DNA of 64,000 nucleotides, taken from positions 1,426,001-1,490,000 of the forward strand of contig JAPFFF010000013.1 in the NCBI GenBank assembly GCA_039105265.1, in the 5' to 3' direction. Below, in pieces: positions 12,101 through 19,111 of the stretch. Each line of letters begins with the position of its first letter. Positions within the stretch are counted from its first letter, which is position 1. Source of the DNA: Tritrichomonas musculus. Its lineage: Eukaryota > Parabasalia > Tritrichomonadida > Tritrichomonadidae. The position numbers and the translations under genes are program-made. The notes below the pieces were generated by a model. It worked only from the letters and a program-made list of their open reading frames with translations, was not told where the DNA came from and did no database searches.

Positions 12101-13798
12101 CATAACAGTCAGGCCGGCAACGGCGCCCCGAAGAAGAAGAAAGAAAATCGCGATGATTTTAGATTGTATGAGATTGAGAAGATACCGATGAAAATAACGG
12201 TTAACATCACAAATTTGAATATGAAGGCACACATCATCTCTCTTCGTTATTCGATCCTGTCCAACTACAGCCATCTTGTCGAGTCGATGATGGTTAGTTA
12301 CTCCGATGAGCAGAACAACTTTTTGAGAGGCAATTCAACTGAAGATTCACTTTCATGGAACATTCCACTGTCATCGAAAGACAAGCTGCAGAACATTTAC
12401 ACTAGGCAGATCATTCGACCAGCATTCTCAATGAACACAGAGTTGAAATTCAAGTTCATTCACCAAATCTTCATGAGTGAATCCAAAGGGAAACCTCAAC
12501 TGAAAATTGTGTTCAACCGTTTTGAACAACAAAAATTCATGGACAAATTCAACAACAAAAACAAGAACGATAAGAATAACAAAGCACGTCCTTTATTCGT
12601 TCAATTCATGGAACAAGTTGATGAGTGTTCTTTACCTTTGTTGAAAGTTCATTCAGATGTTCCTTTCAAGTCAACTTTAGTTGGTGAAAACGCGATCGAT
12701 GCCGGTGGTCCAGGCCGGGAACTCTTCTCTAGTTTGATAATGGAGATGATGAGTGAGCATGATGGAATCTTCACATATAATCCGAACAGGAGGCACTGCG
12801 TTAAAGACACGAATCAAGAAGACTTGATTCCAAACAAATTCATGAATGGAGAAGTCTTTAAATATGAAGGGAAACGTGACAAAGATCATTTCAACAGGAA
12901 CAATTGCAGGTTCAAATATGCAGGTGCATTGATTGCAGCTTGCATTGTTTCAGATCTTCCACAACCGATGACATTGTCATCATTCATCTGGGAATATTTG
13001 TCTGTTGGTCGAGTTGAAATTGGAAGCATCTATGAAATCGATCACAATTTCAAAGAACTCATTGAAAATGCAGAACAACTGCTTAAAAAGTCGGTTTCAT
13101 TGAGTGAAGAACAATTCGAATCACTGTTCTTAAGAGCTTTTGATATAAACGACTCATTTGATAACGTTGTTGAACTCGTCCCTTCAGGATCAAAGAAACG
13201 TGTAACGAAAGACAATTTAAAAGAGTTTATCGAACTTGCCAAAAACTTTCGTGTTCACGAATTCGATCAACAGCTTCACCAATTGAAAACAGGATTCGAA
13301 ATTGTCATGAGTTACAAGAACATCACAAGCATTCTTCATCCGAACGAGTTGAAGTTACTTGCATGTGGTGAAACGAATTGTAGTGTTGAACAAATGAAAA
13401 AGTTGATTGTTGTTGCGGTTATGCCGCCATCCACTTTTTCAAGTGACTCAGAAAAAGTTCAATATAATGAAAAGATGGTGAAAATGTTCTGGAACGTCAT
13501 GGAGTCTTTCTCAATCGAGGAACGAATGTTGTTCATTCGCTTCTCATCAGGAAATATGGGCCTCCCAGCACCAGGACTGAAGTGGGACAAGGACCTGAAA
13601 GTGAACATTCTCTCTCGAGAGGAAACAATAAAAAATAAACAGAAAATGGCAGTTTCTCACACTTGCTTCTCATCAGTTGACATTCCTTTCTTCGAATCAG
13701 AAGAAGAAATTGGAAGGATTCTCCGTGCATCTATTAACTTCTCAGGACTCATCACAGACAGCGCTGAGAACCCAGAAGCCGTTTTTGAATTTACATGA
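3164..13798 (+). CDS. Giant HECT-type E3 ubiquitin ligase with SPRY domain
   Basis: This is a 3544-aa single-exon protein. The first ATG of the frame is 3164; the frame is open from a TTG at 3146, which I do not accept as a start. The HECT domain occupies about residues 3110-3544. It contains DAGGPGRE, the segment FIRFSSGNMGLP, and HTCF with the catalytic cysteine at residue 3501 (codon 13664-13666), which accepts ubiquitin from an E2 before passing it to a substrate. Residues about 1910-2075 form a SPRY-like domain (YYELKI, GFRNIFIGF, DRIGCYY, LTINGE). Long helical, armadillo-like stretches fill much of the rest. Low-complexity parts are Asn-rich (about 180-193), Lys-rich and NLS-like (about 433-485), Lys-rich again (about 1040-1065) and Asp-rich (about 2933-2954). 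The SPRY plus HECT order recalls HERC1-class giants, but I cannot recognise RCC1 repeats. The likely site is cytosol or nucleus; the substrate is unknown. The catalytic motifs are intact. Confidence 0.93.
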   Translation: MNDFFGQTSNFSSFNTDYGPSMYNQEFTLDINFMQYARPITQIIDFFNSDQFCDQVINKIESNLYSAKYYGYDKTEINKYRYRFISNLLSCLSPKENEVKPKFEREFIKFALQISKNKKNFKSIVDFFIKEIESNLREVPIKTTDFPHYIPRTNPANQRNEEDLNFQKDEELLKNILDQENNNNNNNQDNNSATIFSLSDLIQFYDIIAKYPKSFSFSPEFVNYAIKKFDFYLNTLQPNDDNFSFKYFQSLDSGDEKFNCYKTVLLIKMRLFAMTHNLHEFLTVLLQFIIIEQEKPEINQDDHFSFKNIISKILPSSLSNRSKIIKKIEGKQILDFTFNHCGQNDYILTNKGVFKVNKDQDAVIDYPNDFTPIEFNQKKFDNSKITFSDGILYLFDSEEKTIHKFYVSPDDESVRRELNRKAKILNIKFHSQKVHPKKKQNDEIKNAGKKKKSEKLTNKKMREKEKKDKRIKRKSDKLKEAEKKEVDLESIQIDIPDFPIISIGAFNYYLRVIQRKSDKKFILTNVDLAPNDRVNYDFDEAFNTTKSNKKANQIQFEFEIDFNEKVKLNICFFSEDSLFFSFGDFSVQNWMIYKDGRTELHSTFASPFFITSDSLIRMDNISFLYALVPIKNEEEIGVSITKLYLPETKHFLRDENSLFLKYPYLYKLSNIVNNCSQFIVNNEINPPISIKEYKEKSDSFSNKWPQKANKKLNPLNLCVLPNEMSSIIETPSLIISQIEVIKTLINELKDIKLKRFFISLFIKLAGVNLRYEIGRRSFNFKIETNLVNIFKSFKSFIMDLYSSLPPSDSLEGDLIIRESMIFTITICGKFLFLPNSYEELRNIVDRIITNDDQSTFILKSFSEFIFSYPSSLYFINPNLYEKIKENVTEITINNLFLKNIFYILIEDKFASKAIVNDEFVYFLSPYIKSLFLHANHLISDESIPFSLAVHLLIYIFSFNSTNVFLSLIYERELIGISKVLYERIIKIPDVIENDKDFLVKNNDLKKQEVHKEIKIIESKHPYNDSPIPIVSKEKHDKKDELKNNIKKIEKLKKGKTPKPTKKEKEFYIDEIGMIEFGPTVNQIHIKFDNLTKISKDDNVLITPKGTARHYFSQKIISFNRKPIINSNSLKISIGRSLKSNQKENLYGFKITATGISFDNPHYWRPNFYLYLYCYFISFLVEIHSVAYNSTKLEEGEKEFKFILNDQIIQGIKLEDIDNYEANENETSKNSLSKGISKGISRGISYDIENNLQYDNLIKKNFLNDIITIKEDKQTDAKRFIDFLYFKTAKLNRIRLNKSTQKILDCEHYFAACLFKQLGLITNCINFLKTINTTKSVDYDNVEVPGRLLSLWKKIYSLRKELFFEYQKSKSISNSSYFEIMINEVQQKCKLLLYSDPILQFKDQKNLNDDSFESTEKSIFSFVTSKVPLANVSKLIDIRQKRLFISKQALSLMTSFVDQDCLLETSKLIFAYFDNSNSPEINCLGVKQNELKEYQNMLGALSVKVISKIYSQNSFPMIMQTNFLKNLLFSHKNEESSIQCCKIIIDMIEKNKEKETFFTNRINFTLIFILFFIAFKTKNNDAIDYIMSLLVAEKIDIKSKQLILLLVPAFVQFTPDNQKASNELLMLSILNNNSNTPIIIRSIFYWIASLFNKERTTSLIHQKFILKVFKGIGQSFIGKSCLFIDDSFQPYAHRQVSESLISFIRLLFNQRNNNLLTVIHMILTNLSTDENEEKMTILIGLFSALGQTLSSLGPDRKIGYDNIQQSKKIVENTYGYYTNVVFLKNFNFDLNEKEIENILNLHDFLIHSKYFTEKQEYEYEITDKEILDNILISSFYSFLPIAMQNKNNAKLMLNETNMPKTLSLFELAMKPIETKENIILALSHYLDQAVLHPYNISKECLNEFDFQNSFKFIKMNFGEVIYNDKFDVIKTNKNFCNLFLCNYPFDYNCHTYYELKINKIGFRNIFIGFIDSNETDYNHSFGFGNVNYNNFFCRKSPFIGKELRYSDDEIMMNDFINSFPFDEGDRIGCYYTPDFVYLTINGELTPYRNPHKSLKSYIPIIVVDNDELELEIVKNVCIIENNDNDNNDILNIKNVPDGYFEEKDLITVDDKTHNDFVSQAQTELLLLIGRAVRINKMIINSQISETIDAYPRSLLPYFGHEGVITDIILNEEENNCKLRIQSYNSFTLSKEDASIDVDPRFLTYKKLVFFDLLEIRTKSKIGFNSSYDMKNLPESLRKSANLSLIRQYLKTKTIKDNSKSISIIMTRYLIFILIDYLRYSRSNLLQEEGIDSSEMKIIMKSLAYSLPTLTHFITNFDFTIDEDTMSRYIIFQDDQSEISNSNNEGDQKNTLKVPGYETHFYLAFKVFLKKSENFISPKFLSRLIEESFESCKSSDTMSLEDLYNLIPSYLKYESISPLPEKFSLTQNISTTNKTIGFIPILVSSIPDSLPSVTCYNKRLRVSSDQVSYFSSSLTTRSFSINWKYDTKKLKIKTSEFKEYKNYKLKCGICPFKCNLQELFLRSSLGFIQIVFNVIQSMIESEQLFEKQKKFINCDILEKLFYLSLKKDPLAFPFIRPLIISIISMNGFSDEFLTKQAVKSFKTLSGKTDLDIYKMDSFPNSHNELPLIFSLYSNLIQTQNIEKSVNDMKSLFERYSMINREIFNISEDSKSAKFTEGSIKDLNKESHFSLSMIQRVMNDVKKKKNYRLIYLLFYYSILLTNENNLPYPKFLFVHDRLRQHFGGFRTVISKGDIEKYDKNDNDKIQYKSEVFTNEIDLECSCYLINIFETEKKKKNAKEGSTSIRVYHEPFNIFDDTDQITSEKVENKYDICKIFIHQLKNDQRIELPQNGQKVQVSFPLEIIVFDSQTELKEGEAFVIDFSASKAQEEDYFNTHFEDLQEDFEQFISLADYDDELSKIVLANKKREEREESEIINDIDDDNDIDDDDYIDSDDDNNQIIPHLTFGNIPIYRFSSISSFLSFHNSQAGNGAPKKKKENRDDFRLYEIEKIPMKITVNITNLNMKAHIISLRYSILSNYSHLVESMMVSYSDEQNNFLRGNSTEDSLSWNIPLSSKDKLQNIYTRQIIRPAFSMNTELKFKFIHQIFMSESKGKPQLKIVFNRFEQQKFMDKFNNKNKNDKNNKARPLFVQFMEQVDECSLPLLKVHSDVPFKSTLVGENAIDAGGPGRELFSSLIMEMMSEHDGIFTYNPNRRHCVKDTNQEDLIPNKFMNGEVFKYEGKRDKDHFNRNNCRFKYAGALIAACIVSDLPQPMTLSSFIWEYLSVGRVEIGSIYEIDHNFKELIENAEQLLKKSVSLSEEQFESLFLRAFDINDSFDNVVELVPSGSKKRVTKDNLKEFIELAKNFRVHEFDQQLHQLKTGFEIVMSYKNITSILHPNELKLLACGETNCSVEQMKKLIVVAVMPPSTFSSDSEKVQYNEKMVKMFWNVMESFSIEERMLFIRFSSGNMGLPAPGLKWDKDLKVNILSREETIKNKQKMAVSHTCFSSVDIPFFESEEEIGRILRASINFSGLITDSAENPEAVFEFT

Positions 13799-15013
13799 AT
13801 TCCTTTTATAATAAAAACTTATTTTTCTCAATAACATTGTAATAATACAATTATGTCTTTTATTTGTTTCTAAAAAAAAATAATGAATTTTTTTCAACAA
13901 AAAGAAATATTTTCTGGAAATAAAGAATATTGTAAGTGAAAATTTCGGTTTCGAAAATGAAAATTTCCGTTACAAAAGTGAAACAGGTGTATTATTGGGG
14001 AAAATTATTTTTATATAGTTCAATATTTTCTCCTCGAATAATAATGTTCATTTATTGAACAATTTACTGAATTATACCCAATAAAAAGAATAATATTTAA
14101 GGAATTGAATATTCACTTTTTTTACAATATTTTTAAAAATAAAAAGTTATGAATAATAAGTAATTATCATTTAAATTATCAAATAAAATTTCATTTATTA
14201 AATATAATATCGTTATATGATGTTTAATTAAACTTTATATAACTAAATATTCTAAAATTTTCAAGATATTAGAGATTAAATTTACAAATAAGATAAAAGT
14301 AAGTTATGATGTTTTAGTTAACTAAATTTTTTAATGATTATTTTTATAAAATAATATTCAGAAATTTATTGAATAATTGAGCTTCAGTTTAGAATAACGA
14401 ATTATTTTGTGAGATATAAATAAATGATATTTAAAATAATAATATATTAATCAATATTATATAATATTGGTATATATTTTATTGATTATATAAATATTAT
14501 AAACATATGTATGTGTATACTATGGTTAGTTAAAAAATTGAATTATTTATGATACTTTAATTTGTTATTTCTTTACATATTAGATCAAAATATATTTACA
14601 CGATCATAAAAAAATGCAACCAAATGGATAAATTTGAAAATATTGAATACAAATGAAAACAAAGTTATTTTTTACAAATATTCAAATATCTTTTTTAAAT
14701 TTCATTTATATCTATTTTTTTTAAATAAATATTTATATATTTTTTACACCGAATGCGGATACATTAACATATTTCTAAAAACAAATAATTATTATTATTA
14801 TTATTATTTTCTTTTAAAATAATAATAATTATTAATCGAAATTCTTATATTAATATTTAAATTAATATTTAAAATATACATTACATTCTTAATTGTTACC
14901 TTTCTATAAGGATATTTATGTTTAAATTTTAAAAATTTTCGTTAAAAAATAAAAATATAACTGAAACAATTGAATATAATTTATTTGCATTGCATTGAAA
15001 AAATTAACGTATA
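13799..15013. other. Intergenic DNA with a transposon-end-like motif
   Basis: Extremely AT-rich. The reverse complement of 13932-13982 reads GTTTCACTTTTGTAACGG followed by two 21-bp-spaced copies of an A/T-CGGAAATTTTCA-like unit. This resembles the ends of the element at 50516-51904 and the sequence at 63949-64000, so it may be a stranded transposon terminus. A (TTA)n microsatellite lies at about 14785-14809. No gene is seen; the 62-codon frame at 14634 is low complexity. Confidence 0.45.
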
Positions 15014-15021
15014 TCACTTTT
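15014..15021 (+). promoter_or_regulatory. Initiator (Inr) of the ankyrin gene
   Basis: TCACTTTT matches TCA-pyrimidine-(T/A) and lies 27 bases before the ATG at 15043. Confidence 0.6.
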
Positions 15022-15042
15022 TTTTAAACAAGCATTCCAGCA

Positions 15043-16272
15043 ATGACAGTTCAAGACTATTTGTCAAAAATGGGGAAAATCCAAACATCCATCCTCGCCT
15101 TCATCGATGACGATGATTCTTCAGCAACAGGTTTTATGAAATTAATTCAGATCTTTCAAAATCAGAAAATCCTGAATAATCAGCATGAACTAAAATCATT
15201 ACTTCATATTCTTTCGAATATTGCAGACAATCACCACCGGGGTCCCAATTTCATTGATAAGATCCAGCAAATCATCAAATTCCTCAAAATCTACATGAAA
15301 AAGTTTTTCTCAGATTTTTCGATCTTCAACATTTTCGCGAGCAACAAAAGAATCCTTTTATTCCTTCTTAAAGAGAAGATACTGACAATGAATAAAGCCA
15401 CCACATCTATCTTAACAAAAAGCGACTCCTATTATAAAAAGGCAAACTATCCGCAATACCTTTTCAACGAGATTCAGCCTTTCTTAGACGACGAATCTAT
15501 TCAAAAAATCACCAGAAAACTTCCGGAAAACTATGACAAAAGACTCTTACTGAGTGGCGAAAATGACAGTCACATTTGCGAGCTGATTCGAAGCGATATG
15601 ATTGATGATTTCATTGAATTTGTTGGGAAAGAAAAAGTGCCACTCAAAAGTGAAATTGAGGAATCTATTTTTGAGACAAATCCTTTCTTAATAAACAAAA
15701 AAGTATCGTTAATTGAATACGCAGCTTTCTTTGGGTCTGCCGGCATATTCAAACATTTGCTAAACAGTGGGATTGCAGCCGGTCCGTCACTCTGGAAATT
15801 CGCTGTCCATGGCAGAAACAACGACATCATTCATCTTCTCGAAGAAAAAAAAATTGAACCAGAAGATAAAATTGAATGTTACGAAGAAGCGATAAAGTGC
15901 CACCACAATGAAATAGCAAGATATATCAAAAACAAATTTTTCACTAAAGAAGATGAAAAATCGAGAGATTTATTCATTCAATACCTGCAATATTACAACG
16001 TTTCTCTTATTCAACCAAATTCTGTTGATTCTTCTTCATTCTTTAATTTATGTCAGTATGACTATTTCCAACCTGTAAGCATTCTTTCAAAAAATGAAAT
16101 TATTGACATAAACCAGATATCAATTTTCTATATTGAATATTTATTCAACTATTTCAGACATTATTTCAATTCCATTCGACATCAAATATTTCAATTCCAT
16201 TCAACATCAAATATTTCAATATCATTCAACATCAAATATTTCAATAAAATTCAACATCAAATATTTCAATAA
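15043..16272 (+). pseudogene. Ankyrin protein N-terminal part (DUF3447 type), tail overwritten by minisatellite
   Basis: The open frame has 409 codons. Residues about 1-300 match the large trichomonad ankyrin family with the DUF3447 signature: an N-terminal helical region, SLIEYAAFFGSAGIFKHLL, FAVHGRNNDIIHLLEE and EAIKCHHNEIARYI. Ankyrin repeats bind proteins; the partner is unknown. From about residue 372 the frame runs into 25-bp minisatellite units and reads them in three successive frames (IRHQIFQ, STSNIS, FNIKYFN, IQHQIFQ) until a stop formed at a unit junction. The missing ankyrin continuation and a kinase domain are found downstream, at 16321-18985 and 19112-20065. I infer that this is the 5' part of a broken ankyrin-kinase gene. 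It has its own initiator and may still give a truncated ankyrin protein. Confidence 0.75.
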
Positions 16273-18866
16273 AATTCAACATCAAATATTTCAATGAAAT
16301 TCAACATCAAATATTTCAATGAAATTTATATTTGATTTTAAAAAAACACCGTTATGTATTGCAGTAGAAAATCAAAATGTTGAAATTGTTCAACTTTTAT
16401 TAAATAATGATAAACTTGATGTTAACCTTGCATCTATTTTATAATCACAATCATTAACAAAATTCGACAACAAATATTTCAATTACATTCAACATCAAAT
16501 ATTTCAATGAAATTTATATTTGATTTTAAAAAAACACCGTTATGTATTGCAGTTGAAAATCAAAATGTTGAAATTGTTCAACTTTTATTAAATAATGATA
16601 AACTTTATGTTAACCTTGCATCTATTTTATAATCACAATCATTAACAAAATTCGACAACAAATATTTCAATTACATTCAACATCAAATATTTCAATATCA
16701 TTCAACATCAAATATTTCAATTCCATTCAACATCAAATATTTCAATTCCATTCAACATCAAATATTTCAATTCCATTCAACATCAAATATTTCAATTCCA
16801 TTCAACATCAAATATTTCAATTCCATTCAACATCAAATATTTCAATTCCATTCAACATCAAATATTTCAATAAAATTCAACATCAAATATTTTAATTCCA
16901 TTCAACATCAAATATTTCAATAAAATTCAACATCAAATATTTTAATTCCATTCAACATCAAATATTTCAATTCCATTCAACATCAAATATTTCAATATCA
17001 TTCAGCATCAAATATTTCAATTCCATTCAACATCAAATATTTCAATTCCATTCAACATCAAATATTTCAATATCATTCAACATCAAATATTTCAATTCCA
17101 TTCAACATCAAATATTTCAATTCCATTCAACATCAAATATTTCAATGAAATTCAACATCAAATATTTCAATGAAATTCAACATCAAATATTTCAATGAAA
17201 TTTATATTTGATTTTAAAAAAACACCGTTATGTATTGCAGTTGAAAATCAAAATTTTGAAATTGTTCAACTTTTATTAAATAATGATAAACTTGATGTTA
17301 ACCTTGCATCTATTTTATAATCACAATCATTAACAAAATTCGACAACAAATATTTCAATTACATTCAACATCAAATATTTCAATTCCATTCGACAACAAA
17401 TATTTCAATTACATTCAACATCAAATATTTCAATAAAATTCAACATCAAATATTTCAATTACATTCGACATCAAATATTTCAATATCATTCAACATCAAA
17501 TATTTCAATTCCATTCAACATCAAATATTTCAATTCCATTCAACATCAAATATTTCAATTCCATTCAACATCAAATATTTCAATAAAATTCAACATCAAA
17601 TATTTTAATTCCATTCAACATCAAATATTTCAATTCCATTCAACATCAAATATTTCAATATCATTCAACATCAAATATTTCAATAAAATTCAACATCAAA
17701 TATTTCAATGAAATTCGACATCAAATATTTCAATTACATTCAACATCAAATATTTCAATTACATTCAACATCAAATATTTCAATTACATTCAGCATCAAA
17801 TATTTCAATAAAATTCAACATCAAATATTTCAATGAAATTCAACATCAAATATTTCAATTCCATTCAACATCAAATATTTCAATGAAATTTATATTTGAT
17901 TTTAAAAAAACACCGTTATGTATTGCAGTTGAAAATCAAAATTTTGAAATTGTTCAACTTTTATTAAATAATGATAAACTTTATGTTAACCTTGCATCTA
18001 TTTTATAATCACAATCATTAACAAAATTCGACAACAAATATTTCAATTCCATTCAACATCAAATATTTCAATATCATTCAACATCAAATATTTCAATTCC
18101 ATTCAACATCAAATATTTCAATTCCATTCAACATCAAATATTTCAATTCCATTCAACATCAAATATTTCAATATCATTCAACATCAAATATTTCAATTCC
18201 ATTCAACATCAAATATTTCAATTCCATTCAACATCAAATATTTCAATAAAATTCAACATCAAATATTTTAATTCCATTCAACATCAAATATTTCAATTCC
18301 ATTCAACATCAAATATTTCAATATCATTCAACATCAAATATTTCAATAAAATTCAACATCAAATATTTCAATGAAATTCGACATCAAATATTTCAATGAA
18401 ATTCAACATCAAATATTTCAATAAAATTCAACATCAAATATTTCAATGAAATTCAACATCAAATATTTCAATGAAATTTATATTTGATTTTAAAAAAACA
18501 CCGTTATGTATTGCAGTAGAAAATCAAAATGTTGAAATTGTTCAACTTTTATTAAATAATGATAAACTTGATGTTAACCTTGCGTCTATTTTATAATCAC
18601 AATCATTAACAAAATTCGACAACAAATATTTCAATTACATTCAACATCAAATATTTCAATAAAATTCAACATCAAATATTTCAATGAAATTCAACATCAA
18701 ATATTTCAATTCCATTCAACATCAAATATTTCAATTCCATTCAACATCAAATATTTCAATGAAATTCAACATCAAATATTTCAATTCCATTCAACATCAA
18801 ATATTTCAATGAAATTCAACATCAAATATTTCAATGAAATTCAACATCAAATATTTCAATGAAATT
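16155..18866. repeat. 25-bp minisatellite with embedded ankyrin modules (higher-order repeat)
   Basis: The unit is 25 bp: a nearly fixed 22-bp core containing CATCAAATATTTCAAT followed by a three-base variable slot (TCC, ATC, AAA, GAA or TAC). I estimate about 80 copies. Minor core variants read CGACATC, CGACAAC, CAGCATC or TATTTTAAT. Five near-identical copies and one diverged copy of a roughly 138-bp ankyrin-coding segment interrupt the array, starting at about 16321, 16509, 17197, 17885, 18473 and 18861. The spacings are 188, 688, 688, 588 and 388 bp, each equal to 188 + 25n. Because 25 is not a multiple of three, no single frame crosses the array. It is not a CRISPR array, since there are no unique spacers. 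Confidence 0.95.
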
Positions 18867-18985
18867 TATTTTTGATTTTAGTAGAACACCATTATGTATT
18901 GCAGTTGAAAGACAAAATATAAAAATAATTGATATTTTATTAAATCATTCAAAAATTGATATCAATATTAAAGATGATATTTGAT
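16321..18985 (+). pseudogene. Six ankyrin-repeat modules stranded in the minisatellite
   Basis: Each module encodes KTPLCIAVENQNVEIVQL followed by LLNNDKLDVNLASIL, a typical ankyrin repeat (TPLxxAV, two helices, then the DVN loop). The first five copies differ at only a few positions (AGA/TGA in the codon after GCAGT, GTTG/TTTG, CTTGATG/CTTTATG) and each ends at TAA after LASIL. The sixth, at 18861-18985, is clearly diverged (RTPLCIAVERQNIKIIDI, DINIKDDI) and probably represents the original last repeats. Downstream, at about 19042-19111, the frame TPIELTRNKEIISLFQKY gives the usual ankyrin C-cap and runs in phase into the kinase. These modules are former exonic sequence of one ankyrin-kinase gene and are not translatable as they stand. 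Confidence 0.8.
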
Positions 18986-19081
18986 CATTATTAATAAAGT
19001 TTCATCCATCATTTTTGGTACAAAATACAATTGAATTTATGAAGAACACCAATTGAGCTAACAAGAAATAAAGAAATAATA

Positions 19082-19090
19082 TCATTATTT
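19082..19090 (+). promoter_or_regulatory. Possible initiator (Inr) inside former ankyrin coding sequence
   Basis: TCATTATTT matches the extended trichomonad initiator (TCA-Y-T-W-Y-T) and lies 30 bases before the kinase ATG at 19112. The same bases read as the codons for S-L-F of the ankyrin C-cap IISLFQKY, so the motif may have been co-opted rather than evolved as a promoter. Transcription from here is unproven. Confidence 0.4.
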
Positions 19091-19111
19091 CAAAAATATA
19101 AATCAAAAAAT

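Noticed and set aside
14634-14822. 62-codon frame
   Set aside because: Low-complexity Phe/Tyr/Asn translation of AT-rich DNA ending in a (TTA)n run.
16155-18866. CRISPR-like array
   Set aside because: The repeats are head-to-tail with only a three-base variable slot drawn from five recurring triplets. There are no unique spacers and no cas genes, and the host is a eukaryote.
16272-19111. Introns that would join the ankyrin pieces to the kinase
   Set aside because: I see no trichomonad-type 5' GTATGT with a matching 12-base branch and 3' site (ACTAACACACAG) at the module borders.
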